A stretch of 64,000 bases of DNA from Sphingobacterium phlebotomi (GTDB taxonomy: Bacteria > Bacteroidota > Bacteroidia > Sphingobacteriales > Sphingobacteriaceae). Every line of letters starts with the position of its first letter. Within the stretch, counting starts at the first letter, position 1. Location: NCBI RefSeq assembly GCF_008180195.1, contig NZ_VTAV01000014.1, positions 1-64,000 of the forward strand. The letters run 5' to 3'. Under the pieces are notes generated by a model that did not search any database, was not told where the DNA came from, and saw only the letters and a program-made list of their open reading frames with translations. Position numbers and translations under genes: made by a program. Below, one piece after another: positions 9,275-19,194 of the stretch.

Positions 9275-10447
9275 ATGAACCCTAAAGAGTTTCAACAATT
9301 AGCTGAAAAAATTAGCAGCGGAATGGCTACCGAAAAGGAGGTGGCGTTGTACAATTATTATTACGATCAGTTTCAGAAGGATACCGAATGGGATAGCAGT
9401 GTTTTGGGAGAAAAAGAAGCGGTTGAAAGAGAATTGTATGAACGCATCCGTATGGATTTGCCTGGGTATAAAACAAAATTTAGGTCGTTTCCGTTTCTTA
9501 AAATTGTGGCGGCGGTGGTACTGATAGCTATTTCTATTGGAGTTTTAATACAAAATCAACAGCAGGAGCTTTCACCAGCGTATACAGTGGAAAGCCGATT
9601 GAAACAGGACGTCGACCCTGGAACTAACAAAGCTGTGTTAACCTTGAGCGACGGAACGGTGCTCAATTTGGACGAATCAAAAAGGGGTGTATTGGCTGAT
9701 CAGGGCGGTGCACAGATTAAAAAACTGGAAGATGGAGAAGTAGCCTACACTTCGGCAGAAAATCCGCAAAATGGTAATCTCGGCGAAAATGTTTTTAATA
9801 CGATTACAATTCCACGGGGAGGGCAATATCAACTTGTACTCCCAGATGGCACAAAGGTTTCGCTAAACGCATCCAGTTCCTTGAAATTTCCCGTTTCGTT
9901 TACCGGAAATAGTCGTGTTGTAGAACTAGAAGGGGAAGCCTATTTTGAAGTAGCAACGGTGTATCGAAAGAATAGTTCACAAAGACAGCCGTTTATAGTG
10001 AAGACTTCTTCACAGCAAATTGAAGTTTTAGGGACACATTTTAACGTGAATGCTTATCGTAATGAGGAAGTTGTTAAGACGACATTGGTAGAAGGCAAGG
10101 TAAGGGTTTCCTCGATCGTCACGAAAGAAACTCGAACGCTTAACCCGGGAGAGCAGACACAAATTGCTAAAACAGGCCATATCAGACTGTTGGAAGATAT
10201 CGATGTAGAAGAAGTGACGGCATGGAAAGATGGCATGTTCTATTTTAACAATACCGATCTCGCTACGATCATGAGGCAACTTTCACGTTGGTATAATGTA
10301 GAGGTGGACATAGACAATATGCCACAAAAGAAATTTAATGGTGCCCTTCCGAGAGATGTGAAGCTTTCTCAAGTCCTCAAAATGATGGAGACAACAAGTG
10401 GACTGAAATTTAAAATAGACGAAAGGAGGATATCTATGCTAAAATAA
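9275..10447 (+). CDS. FecR-family anti-sigma factor
   Basis: A membrane-spanning regulator that couples the TonB-dependent receptor to the ECF sigma. It has a cytoplasmic N-terminus, one membrane helix around residues 72-92 (KIVAAVVLIAISIGVLI) and a periplasmic FecR domain (TIPRGGQYQLVLPDGTKV, ...VLGTHFNVNAY) with the C-terminal DUF4974-like part (FNNTDLATIMRQLSRWYNV). The ATG at 9275 gives MNPKEFQQLAEKI, a normal FecR N-terminus; an in-frame TTG at 9227 would add a spurious hydrophobic stretch. Length is 390 residues. Confidence 0.92.
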   Translation: MNPKEFQQLAEKISSGMATEKEVALYNYYYDQFQKDTEWDSSVLGEKEAVERELYERIRMDLPGYKTKFRSFPFLKIVAAVVLIAISIGVLIQNQQQELSPAYTVESRLKQDVDPGTNKAVLTLSDGTVLNLDESKRGVLADQGGAQIKKLEDGEVAYTSAENPQNGNLGENVFNTITIPRGGQYQLVLPDGTKVSLNASSSLKFPVSFTGNSRVVELEGEAYFEVATVYRKNSSQRQPFIVKTSSQQIEVLGTHFNVNAYRNEEVVKTTLVEGKVRVSSIVTKETRTLNPGEQTQIAKTGHIRLLEDIDVEEVTAWKDGMFYFNNTDLATIMRQLSRWYNVEVDIDNMPQKKFNGALPRDVKLSQVLKMMETTSGLKFKIDERRISMLK

Positions 10448-10468
10448 GTCCGACTGAAAAACAAGAAC

Positions 10469-10489
10469 CCCCTGTGTGCATACAAGGGG
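10469..10489 (+). other. GC-rich hairpin between fecR and susC
   Basis: An imperfect stem (CCCCTGT pairing with ACAAGGGG, one bulged A) with a short loop lies 22 bp after fecR. No T-run follows, so it is not a standard terminator. It could attenuate read-through or protect mRNA ends between the regulatory genes and susC. The remaining roughly 115 bp to susC show no clear consensus promoter. Confidence 0.4.
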
Positions 10490-10603
10490 CCCAATAACAG
10501 CGGTGCTCTAACACCCCATGTTTTGTGTAAGGTTTTTGTTTCCGAGAATAATACCGACGAAAGTAATTCATCAAATTTACTAACCTTAAACTAATACAAA
10601 TGT

Positions 10604-13600
10604 ATGAATAATAATAGGAAACTACCCCAAATCTTATTGATTATGAAACTGACTTTATTACTAACGTTATTTGCCTGTTTACAAATAAAGGCGTCAGTTT
10701 ATTCCCAGCAGATCAATTTATCTGTAAAGAAAGCATCGTTAGAAAGGGTAATTAAAGAAATCCGAAAGCAGACTGGATATGCGTTTTTTTACGATGCCGC
10801 CTATTTGCAAGAAGCGGCTCCTGTCAGTATGGAAGTCAACAACGCTTCTATAGAAGAGACGCTTGCAAAAGCTTTTGCTGGGCAACGATTTACATGGGAG
10901 ATACTGGATAAGACGATCTTGATTAAACCGGTTACCAGGGTAAAAAATAAAGTTGCGATTAAGGAAGAACAGCAACAACCGATTAAAGGACGTGTGATCG
11001 ACGAAAAAGATGAACCACTTTCTGGTGTCAGTGTCACGGTGAAAGAAACAAGTATAGGGACGGTCACGGATCAAGATGGCGTGTTTATCATAGAATTGCC
11101 AACTGCGAATAGTGTGTTGGTATTTAGTTCTTTAGGTTATGTATCACAAGAACTTTCTACGGCGGGTAGGACAGAAATATCGATTTCGCTTCAACCCGTA
11201 ACGAGTGATTTGGACGAGGTGGTGGTTATCGGTTATGGAACGCAGACCCGGAGAGACCTTACCGGTGCGATATCTTCTGTAAAAGCCGATGACATTGTGA
11301 TGTCTCAGGGACCGGAGATTGGTAATATGTTGAAGGGTAAAGTTGCGGGGGTAACGATTCAGCAGAACAGTGCACAGCCTGGCGGGGGGCTAAATATCCT
11401 GATTCGTGGAGCGGGTTCCGTTAATGCTAGTAACCAACCCTTAATTGTGGTGGACGGATTCCCGATTTCGGACTTACAGCAACCGGATACAGAAAACCGG
11501 TATGATGGCGGAACACAAAGTATACTGAATTCCTTTAACCCGAATGATATCGAATCAATAGACGTACTGAAAGATGCCAGTGCAACGGCTATTTATGGTG
11601 CCAGAGCGGCAAATGGGGTTATCCTCATTACAACGAAAAGAGGGAAAGAAGGCAAGGCAAGGGTAGACTATTCCGGTAACTTTTCATGGCAAACGTATGA
11701 TAATTCGTTCGATATGTTGTCATTGAAAGAATGGATGCAAGTGAGCAACGAAGCATCTTATGACCAATGGATGTTTGATAACCAGGTCTATCCCTATGGT
11801 AGCAACACAGCCGAGGAAGTGCAGGAAAACCCCAATGCACCCGTATATAGAAAGCCATTTACCCAGAATGCAATTAATCATATCGGTAAGGGAACCAATT
11901 GGTTTGATTTGGTGATGCGGAACGGCAGTACCCAGCAGCATAATTTATCCGTGGCGGGTGGTAGTAATACGACGAAGTACATGATATCGGGGAATGCATA
12001 TGATCAAAAAGGGGTAGTAAAAAACTCTGGCTTCAAAAGATACTCTGTACGAACAAATATCGATCAGGATTTGGGAAAATATGTAAAATTAGGCGTAAAT
12101 CTTACTGCTAGCCGCATAGATAATGATAATACGCAACTGGGAGGCAGTGAACATGAAAACTCCGGAATCATCCGGATGGCATTGCAGATGGGACCGCAGT
12201 TTTCTGCGATGGATGAAGATGGTAATTATACGCGGAATCCACGTGCTCCTCTTCAACCCAACCCTGCGTCGATGCTGACCATCGGAGATAAAGGGCGGGT
12301 AGAACGGATGTTACTGAATACCTTTGCTGATTTTAAACCGATAGACGATCTTACTATTAGGCTTAAAGCAGGTTTAGACAGAGGAGTTAGTAAAAGAATG
12401 GCCTATCTACCCAGAACAACCATACACGGTGAGTTGGAGAACGGAAGAGGATCTATTAATAACTTTGATCGCGATGATTACCTGCTGGAAGGAACGGTAA
12501 ATTATACTAAAATGCTTGGCGACGGACATAAGGTTGATTTGTTAGGCGGTATTTCCAGACAAAAGTTTTATGAACGAACTTCTGGGAGTGCTGCTTCAGG
12601 ATTTATTACGGATGCTTTTTTGTGGAATAATCTCGGCGCAGGTAGTACACAGCTTCCTTCAAGTTCGTATAGTTCGGAGAATATGATTGCGTCTTATTTC
12701 GGACGTTTAAATTATAACTACAACAGCCGGTATTTATTCACGTTTACCATGCGTACAGACGGTGCCAGTGTATTTGCCAGAAATAATAAATGGGCAACCT
12801 TCCCTTCTGTCGCTGCAGCATGGAATATTGCCGAAGAACCTTTCTTTCAGAGTCTGAATGGTACAGTGAACCAATTAAAATTGCGATTGAGCTACGGACA
12901 GACGGGGAATGCGGATATTGGCGGAAATGCATTTTCGGCCTATGGTTCTTATGCGGGCTGGTTGTCCGATGAAGATGCACGGATGATGGCGGTTTCTTTA
13001 TCACGATTGGAAAATCCTGATTTGAAGTGGGAAACAACTACCGGAGCTAATTTGGGGATAGATTACTCTTTATGGGGTGGAAAGGTAGAAGGTTCGATCG
13101 AATTGTTTAGTAATGTTATCTCCGATTTGCTCCAGATGAAGCCGTTGAACTCCTATCATGAGGTAAATGAGGTCTGGGCTAACGTTGGTAAAACAAGAAG
13201 CCGGGGGATAGAGTTTAGTGTGACGACAAGGAATATTCAGCGTAAAGAATTTCAATGGCGAACGATTGCGAATTTTTCTTTCTACAGAGATACCTGGCGG
13301 GAAAGAGCACCGGATTGGAAGCCCAGTGTCTACGAAAATGTGAATGATCCGATACGGTCGATGTTTTATAGATTGTCTGATGGTATTATGCAAATCGGTG
13401 AAACAGCACCCGAAGGGCAGCCATCATTAAAGCCGGGACAAATAAAAATAAGAGATATCAACGGCCTGTTAAGAAACGAAGCAGGTGAACCAATGGTAGA
13501 CGAAAACGGTAGATTTTTGAGAACCGGTCAACCGGATGGCATTATAGATGAAGCAGACTATATGTTTTTGGGTTCTTCGGATCCGGGATATATGATTGGT

Positions 13601-14059
13601 TTAACTAATATTATTACCTACAAGAAGTTTACGCTAAATTTTGATTTTAATGGATTGTTGGGCAGAAGAATGGCAGATCCAAATTATGTGAACTATGGTT
13701 ACAGTGCCTGGGGTGTTGCCGTGCAGGGATATAATGCGTTAAGAAGTGTAAGGGACCGATGGACGCCCACCAATCCGTCAACGGAAAACCCGAGTACGTT
13801 TGCCAATTATTCGAATGATGGTTACGGCGATTTCTTTTTGCAAAGAGCTTGGTTTATCCGCTTGCAGAATATTGCTTTAGGATACGAATTGCCCAACAAA
13901 TGGATGGGTAACGTATTTTCTTCTGCTCGGGTGAATGTAGCGGCTCATAATATCTTTGTAATTACGCCATACAGTGGCGTTGATCCCGAAACCGATAGCT
14001 ACACGGCTGCGTATCCCAATATCAGGACATTTACCGCAGGGGTAAATTTTACATTTTAA
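10604..14059 (+). CDS. SusC/RagA-family TonB-dependent outer membrane transporter
   Basis: The glycan importer of the PUL, 1151 residues. In order: signal sequence (to about residue 33), an STN domain (about 38-105, the signalling domain that contacts FecR), a carboxypeptidase-regulatory-like domain (IKGRVIDEKDEPLSGVSV, about 126-200), the plug domain starting at VVVIGYGTQTRRDLTGAISS, and a beta-barrel ending in the aromatic AGVNFTF. The STN domain fits control by the adjacent FecR/ECF pair. It pairs with the SusD protein 27 bp downstream. Confidence 0.97.
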   Translation: MNNNRKLPQILLIMKLTLLLTLFACLQIKASVYSQQINLSVKKASLERVIKEIRKQTGYAFFYDAAYLQEAAPVSMEVNNASIEETLAKAFAGQRFTWEILDKTILIKPVTRVKNKVAIKEEQQQPIKGRVIDEKDEPLSGVSVTVKETSIGTVTDQDGVFIIELPTANSVLVFSSLGYVSQELSTAGRTEISISLQPVTSDLDEVVVIGYGTQTRRDLTGAISSVKADDIVMSQGPEIGNMLKGKVAGVTIQQNSAQPGGGLNILIRGAGSVNASNQPLIVVDGFPISDLQQPDTENRYDGGTQSILNSFNPNDIESIDVLKDASATAIYGARAANGVILITTKRGKEGKARVDYSGNFSWQTYDNSFDMLSLKEWMQVSNEASYDQWMFDNQVYPYGSNTAEEVQENPNAPVYRKPFTQNAINHIGKGTNWFDLVMRNGSTQQHNLSVAGGSNTTKYMISGNAYDQKGVVKNSGFKRYSVRTNIDQDLGKYVKLGVNLTASRIDNDNTQLGGSEHENSGIIRMALQMGPQFSAMDEDGNYTRNPRAPLQPNPASMLTIGDKGRVERMLLNTFADFKPIDDLTIRLKAGLDRGVSKRMAYLPRTTIHGELENGRGSINNFDRDDYLLEGTVNYTKMLGDGHKVDLLGGISRQKFYERTSGSAASGFITDAFLWNNLGAGSTQLPSSSYSSENMIASYFGRLNYNYNSRYLFTFTMRTDGASVFARNNKWATFPSVAAAWNIAEEPFFQSLNGTVNQLKLRLSYGQTGNADIGGNAFSAYGSYAGWLSDEDARMMAVSLSRLENPDLKWETTTGANLGIDYSLWGGKVEGSIELFSNVISDLLQMKPLNSYHEVNEVWANVGKTRSRGIEFSVTTRNIQRKEFQWRTIANFSFYRDTWRERAPDWKPSVYENVNDPIRSMFYRLSDGIMQIGETAPEGQPSLKPGQIKIRDINGLLRNEAGEPMVDENGRFLRTGQPDGIIDEADYMFLGSSDPGYMIGLTNIITYKKFTLNFDFNGLLGRRMADPNYVNYGYSAWGVAVQGYNALRSVRDRWTPTNPSTENPSTFANYSNDGYGDFFLQRAWFIRLQNIALGYELPNKWMGNVFSSARVNVAAHNIFVITPYSGVDPETDSYTAAYPNIRTFTAGVNFTF

Positions 14060-14086
14060 TTGGAAAGGACCTAAAAAAAAATAAAT

Positions 14087-15553
14087 ATGAAAAAGATTAA
14101 GTTATTGATTATATCAGCTGTATGCTTGTTGGCCAGCTGTACCAAAGACTTAGTATCTATTGATTATGGCGATATAAACCCCGAAATTTTTCCTAAATCG
14201 GAAACCGATATCGAAGCTATGGTAAATGCAGCTTACTATCCGCTCAGAGGATCTTGGTGGGATGGTATTTTTTCAACCTCTGAACGAGGTGTCATGATGA
14301 TCAGTGATTGTACGACCGAAATATTGACTGGTTGGTATGATGAAAAATTGCAGGCTACGCAACATAGCTATATGCCCGATCATGCCGGTATTACCTATTT
14401 CTATGATTGGTTCTATAACAAAATCAGCATGATGACGATGACCATCAATTTGATAGAAGAATCGACAGTCAGCGATGAATTAAAAAGAAAAGCAATTGCC
14501 GAAGTACGTTGTGCCCGAGGTTTGTTGGCTTATACGTTATTCGATCTGTACGGCCCGTTGGTTATCGCACCCCTGGAAGTCTTGAAAAACCCATTGATAG
14601 AAGCACCTCTCGCCAGAATGCCCTATAATGAGATGGTGGATTTTATAGAAGCAGATTTATTAGCGGCAGCAGAAGACTTGCCTCATCCTGCAGAGGCAGT
14701 TTATGGCAGGTTTAATAAAGCATTGGCGAAGATGATTCTGATCCGGCTCAATCTGCATGAGAAGAGATGGGATCAGGTGGTGGCATTGGCAAATGATATT
14801 ATAGAATATAATCATTACCAGCTTGATGCCGATTACGTTGGTATGTGGAATCTGAACGGTGCGAAAACCAGTAGGGAAGTGATTTGGGCCATTCCCTGTG
14901 ATTATGAAGGCACCAGTGAAAATCAATGGCAGTTAATGGTGCTACCAGGTGTTTATCTACCGAAAGGAGGTTGGGGAACGATACAAAGTACCTGGTGGTT
15001 CTACGATACTTTTGAATCGCAAGATAGAAGACGGACAATGCTAATTGCTGAATTTACGGATGCAGAAGGCAGGACGTATAATCGAAATAATCCAGAAACA
15101 TTTCTTAATTACGGGCCTTTGCCATTGAAAATACACGAAGATGCGGCGAGAACAACAAGTTTCACAACGGTTGATATTATCATGTACCGTTATGCTGACG
15201 TGTTGCTTTCCAAAGCAGAGGCATTGGCTAATGGTGGTGGTACACCAACGCAGGAATCCATAGCCCTCATTAATGAGGTACGCAACAGAGCTGGGCTTGG
15301 AGATTTACAACTCGCTAACTATTCCAATCTAACAACATTTAATGATATGTTGCTGACAGAAAGAAGTCATGAGTTTTGGTGCGAAAACGGACAATACCGA
15401 GCAGATTTAATCCGGCACGATAAATTTGTTTCACGTGCAATGGAAGTGAGAGGATCAGAATATACTTCCCCCGAGAAGCAACTTTTTCCTTTCTCCAGAA
15501 CCATGATTTCGGAAGGAAAGGGATTATTTATTCAAAACCCGGGCTATAATTAA
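14087..15553 (+). CDS. SusD/RagB-family glycan-binding lipoprotein
   Basis: The surface lid of the SusC/SusD import complex. It has a lipoprotein signal with lipobox LLASC (cysteine near residue 18), an all-helical TPR-rich fold with the SusD landmarks EVRCARGLLAYTLFDLYGPL and YRYADVLLSKAEALANGG, and a C-terminal NEVRNRAGL block. At 488 residues it is complete. It is 27 bp after susC and 36 bp before the PKD lipoprotein, in one operon. Confidence 0.96.
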   Translation: MKKIKLLIISAVCLLASCTKDLVSIDYGDINPEIFPKSETDIEAMVNAAYYPLRGSWWDGIFSTSERGVMMISDCTTEILTGWYDEKLQATQHSYMPDHAGITYFYDWFYNKISMMTMTINLIEESTVSDELKRKAIAEVRCARGLLAYTLFDLYGPLVIAPLEVLKNPLIEAPLARMPYNEMVDFIEADLLAAAEDLPHPAEAVYGRFNKALAKMILIRLNLHEKRWDQVVALANDIIEYNHYQLDADYVGMWNLNGAKTSREVIWAIPCDYEGTSENQWQLMVLPGVYLPKGGWGTIQSTWWFYDTFESQDRRRTMLIAEFTDAEGRTYNRNNPETFLNYGPLPLKIHEDAARTTSFTTVDIIMYRYADVLLSKAEALANGGGTPTQESIALINEVRNRAGLGDLQLANYSNLTTFNDMLLTERSHEFWCENGQYRADLIRHDKFVSRAMEVRGSEYTSPEKQLFPFSRTMISEGKGLFIQNPGYN

Positions 15554-15589
15554 CAGAAACAGATAACACAATATAAAAGAGATTGTATT

Positions 15590-16453
15590 ATGAGAAGATA
15601 TATGATTCAGTTGGCTGGTATTGCGATAACACTGTTGATATTCAGCTGCGATAAGGAGGACGGAGATAGTGAAACGAAGGCCGTTTTTAGCTACGTAGCA
15701 GATGGCTTTGTGGTTAATTTCACGAACTTCTCCACCGAAGCGACAGAATACCTATGGGATTTTGGCGATGGAACGGGAGAAACATCGACGAGAAAATCAC
15801 CTCAATATGTATTTAAAGCTAAAGGAGATTATCTGGTGTCGTTAACGGCTAAAAATGGTGATTTGACAAGTACTTTTATCGATACGGTAACTATTATTGG
15901 CCCCAATATTAAAATAGATGGTGATTTTACCGATTGGGAGCATGTAGAGTATAATATTATCAATGAGGGCACATCTGGTGGAACTATTTCGTCAGTAAAG
16001 ACATTTGCATCACCTACGCACCTTAATTTCTTACTGGAAGGGACGATGGATATGGAGTTTGCCATCTTACAGGTCTATTTAGATACGGATAAAAATCCAG
16101 CGACAGGTTATCCCGGGTGGCAGTATCCGGCAGGTTCCGGTGCAGATTATAAGTTGGAGGGCAGTATAACCGATGAATGGGGAGGTTTGCAAGTACATTC
16201 TGGTAATCCTGCAGATGATTGGGGTGGCTTTTCCGGTGATATAGCATCTTTTCCGGAAGTTATTGACTATTCGGAAATGAAGACAACAGAGGGAAAGAAT
16301 GTTATTGAATTTTCTGTAAAAAGAAATGTCTTGGGGACGTTAGCCGGTTCGTTAAATTTTGCGATTATAGAAGCGACGTCTGCCTATTTACAAATAGGAG
16401 CTATACCCGCCAATCAATATCCGGAAGCAAAATACGGTGCCTTTCCTTTATAG
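15590..16453 (+). CDS. PKD-domain lipoprotein, probable surface glycan-binding protein
   Basis: A 287-residue lipoprotein (LLIFSC lipobox near residue 20). A PKD domain spans about residues 31-102 (YLWDFGDGTGETST is the family hallmark). The second half starts with KIDGDFTDWEHV and contains YLDTDKNPATGYPGWQ, resembling CBM9/DOMON-like carbohydrate-binding modules; that assignment is by look, not by search. Genes directly after SusD commonly encode surface glycan-binding proteins, which fits. No catalytic motif was found. Confidence 0.8.
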   Translation: MRRYMIQLAGIAITLLIFSCDKEDGDSETKAVFSYVADGFVVNFTNFSTEATEYLWDFGDGTGETSTRKSPQYVFKAKGDYLVSLTAKNGDLTSTFIDTVTIIGPNIKIDGDFTDWEHVEYNIINEGTSGGTISSVKTFASPTHLNFLLEGTMDMEFAILQVYLDTDKNPATGYPGWQYPAGSGADYKLEGSITDEWGGLQVHSGNPADDWGGFSGDIASFPEVIDYSEMKTTEGKNVIEFSVKRNVLGTLAGSLNFAIIEATSAYLQIGAIPANQYPEAKYGAFPL

Positions 16454-16491
16454 GGGGGAATCCTACTTATTACATTAACGTAAAAAATAAT

Positions 16492-17616
16492 ATGGAAAAA
16501 GAACCGTTAAATGCAGGTCTCGTCAGTCAGCGTTTAGTTTCGCTCGATGTCATGCGTGGACTTATCATGATTCTACTCGCAGCCGAGAGCTGTAGGCTCT
16601 ATAGTATGTTGAATGGTATTACTGCTGAGCATTCATGGGCAAGTAGCATCGTACAGCAATTCTTCCATCACCCTTGGCATGGACTGCGGTTCTGGGACTT
16701 AGTGCAGCCGGCATTTATGTTGATGGCGGGTTCCGCACTGTATATTTCGTGGTATAGGAAATCAAAAAAAAATGTCACGTGGGAGAGTAACTTCAAACAC
16801 ATACTTATACGCTCTTTCCGACTGTTCTTGTTTGGAACAGCGTTACATTGCGTTTATGCCGGTGAGCTAGTCTGGGAATTGTGGAATGTACTTACCCAGC
16901 TCTCTATAACGACTATTATTGCCTATCTGATTATCCGGAAATCTGGTCCTTGGCAAATTGTTTTTTCCTTATTCCTATTGGTGCTTACTGAATGCTTGTA
17001 CCGTTTTATACAGTTTCCTGGTTTTGATCAGCCTTTTACGGAGCATCATAATTTCGGAGCCTATATGGATACCGTTTTAATGGGGAAAATAAATTCCGAT
17101 GGTTGGGTTGCCATTAATTTTATCCCTACAGCAGCGCACACGATATGGGGTGTTGTAGCAGGGAAACTATTGGTGTCTCCACTTGCCAACAGACAAAAGA
17201 TGAAGTACCTGATTGGTGCCGGAATAATAGCATTAATAGCGGGATATGCTTTAGACATCAGCGATTTCACCCCCATTGTAAAGCGGATTAGCACCAGTTC
17301 TTTTGTTTTGGTGTCTGGCGGATGGGTGTTACTCATTATGGCTTTGCTGTTCTGGATCAATGATATAAAGAAACAGTCGAAATACGCATGGATATTCACC
17401 GTAGTAGGCATGAATGCTATTTTCATCTATCTGTTTTTCGAAACAGTCGGCATGCAATGGTTAAATGGCACAACGGCAATTTTTGTCAAAGGGTTTTTAG
17501 GTTTCACAGGTCTTTCGGATCAAGTGATGTCTGTGATATCGGCCTTGGTAACACTTTTTATGGAATGGTATATATGTTTCTGGCTATTCAAAAAGAAAAT
17601 ATTTTTTAAACTCTAA
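16492..17616 (+). CDS. DUF5009-like multi-pass membrane protein (HGSNAT/YeiB-type acyltransferase relative)
   Basis: A 374-residue inner-membrane protein with about ten hydrophobic helices. The opening LVSLDVMRGLIMILL and the conserved FWDLVQPAFMLMAG segment match the COG4299/DUF5009 group, related to heparan-alpha-glucosaminide N-acetyltransferase, which moves acetyl groups from cytoplasmic acetyl-CoA to a sugar on the far side of the membrane. It lies inside the PUL operon, so a role in acetylating or handling periplasmic sugars is likely but inferred. The substrate is unknown. Confidence 0.75.
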   Translation: MEKEPLNAGLVSQRLVSLDVMRGLIMILLAAESCRLYSMLNGITAEHSWASSIVQQFFHHPWHGLRFWDLVQPAFMLMAGSALYISWYRKSKKNVTWESNFKHILIRSFRLFLFGTALHCVYAGELVWELWNVLTQLSITTIIAYLIIRKSGPWQIVFSLFLLVLTECLYRFIQFPGFDQPFTEHHNFGAYMDTVLMGKINSDGWVAINFIPTAAHTIWGVVAGKLLVSPLANRQKMKYLIGAGIIALIAGYALDISDFTPIVKRISTSSFVLVSGGWVLLIMALLFWINDIKKQSKYAWIFTVVGMNAIFIYLFFETVGMQWLNGTTAIFVKGFLGFTGLSDQVMSVISALVTLFMEWYICFWLFKKKIFFKL

Positions 17617-17634
17617 CTATTTAATACGATACGT

Positions 17635-19188
17635 ATGAAATTATCAATAAAATTATCGATCTATATATGCATGTTTGCCCCTGCGCTGATGAGCTGCAGT
17701 TGTTCAAAAAACGGAAATGATTCACCGCCGGAACAGGAGCCGCAACCTACTGTAACTTACACCGAAAGTATGGAGGATTTCGCTAATCCGGAACGGGGAT
17801 TTTATCGGTACACCGAAACACATACGAGCAATTTTACGGTTTTGGATGCCAATACCCTTGCCGGCTATCGGCAACTACAAAGCATTCAAAATGCTAATTA
17901 TCGGGTATATAGTACATTGGTTTTCCGGTATTATGTGTTAGATGATGTAAAAACAGTTTCTATACCACAAAGTACGTTAGAAAAAATCAATGCGGATATG
18001 GTCGCCGCTAGAACCGCGGGGGTTAAATTGATCCCTAGGTTTGTTTATTCCATAACCTCAAATGCCGGCAATTGTCCGGAAGGATTTATTTGCCCCCCTT
18101 ATGGTGATACAGCAAAAGAGCACATGCTACAGCATATAGCAGATCTAAAACCTGTCTTACAAGAGAATGCGGATGTAATAGCTTGTGTACAGCTTGGTTT
18201 TGTAGGTCTTTGGGGAGAACAATATTATACCGATTTCTTTGGAGACCCCTCGTCCAACGGGGGGCAGGGTAAATTACTGGATGCGAATTGGGCAGACCGA
18301 GCTGAGATAATTGCAGCACTGCTAGATGCGGTTCCTGAAAGTAGAATGGTACAGGTAAGATACCCACAGCAGAAACAACGTTTTATCTATGGTGTTAGTA
18401 CTCCTATAACAGCTCAACCTTTAACAGAGTCAGAGGCTTTTTCGGCAGATGATAAGGCAAGATTAGGTTTTCATAATGACTGCTTTCTTTCAGGACCAAG
18501 TGATACCGGTACGTACGAAGATTATGGAAACAGTTCGAGTAACCGGAGCGGTAGTGCTTCCGTGATTGACGCATTAAAAGCATATAAGAATAAAGACAGC
18601 AAATATGTGGTCGTCGGAGGAGAAACTTGCAATAATACGTTTACGCCGGATAACGAATGTGAACCTGCAGGTAAAGCACAGGCAGCATTTGCGGAAATGC
18701 ATTATAGCTATATCAATGCGCATTACAATAATCAATTGAACAATAAATGGCAAACTTCTGGCTGTATGGATAATATCAAGAAGAATCTGGGATATCGCTT
18801 TGTCCTGCAAAATGCACTCTTTCCAGATGCTGTTAATGCGGGTAGTAACATGCCTTTGACGATTAACTTAATCAATAAAGGTTATGCATCTCCTTATAAT
18901 GCGAGACCGGTACAACTGCTATTGCGCAAGGTAGGGGCACAGGATGTTGTGATTTTATCGATCAATACCGATGTTAGAAAATGGTATCCCGGAACAACCA
19001 ATTTGGAAACTTCCGTTGCTATTCCTTCGAATGTGGAAAAAGGCGAATATGAACTGCTTATGAACCTCCCCGATGCGTACGAGAGTATTGCTAACCGTCC
19101 GGAATATAGTATTCGTTTGGCCAATAATGATGTATGGGAAGCAGCAACGGGTTACAATAAATTGAATCATAAAATTACAGTCAACTAA
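17635..19188 (+). CDS. DUF4874/DUF4832 lipoprotein, putative glycoside-processing enzyme
   Basis: A 517-residue lipoprotein (signal ending in LMSCSCS, cysteines near residues 21-23). The N-terminal half (NPERGFYRYTETH, about residues 45-215) looks like DUF4874 and the C-terminal half like DUF4832; this pair resembles TIM-barrel glycoside hydrolases and is often found in PULs. The motif QLGFVGLWGEQYY contains acidic residues in a typical barrel-strand position. It is 18 bp after the acyltransferase and 6 bp before GH31. Catalytic activity has not been assigned by me; the call rests on remembered family hallmarks. Confidence 0.72.
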   Translation: MKLSIKLSIYICMFAPALMSCSCSKNGNDSPPEQEPQPTVTYTESMEDFANPERGFYRYTETHTSNFTVLDANTLAGYRQLQSIQNANYRVYSTLVFRYYVLDDVKTVSIPQSTLEKINADMVAARTAGVKLIPRFVYSITSNAGNCPEGFICPPYGDTAKEHMLQHIADLKPVLQENADVIACVQLGFVGLWGEQYYTDFFGDPSSNGGQGKLLDANWADRAEIIAALLDAVPESRMVQVRYPQQKQRFIYGVSTPITAQPLTESEAFSADDKARLGFHNDCFLSGPSDTGTYEDYGNSSSNRSGSASVIDALKAYKNKDSKYVVVGGETCNNTFTPDNECEPAGKAQAAFAEMHYSYINAHYNNQLNNKWQTSGCMDNIKKNLGYRFVLQNALFPDAVNAGSNMPLTINLINKGYASPYNARPVQLLLRKVGAQDVVILSINTDVRKWYPGTTNLETSVAIPSNVEKGEYELLMNLPDAYESIANRPEYSIRLANNDVWEAATGYNKLNHKITVN

Positions 19189-19194
19189 CATGCT

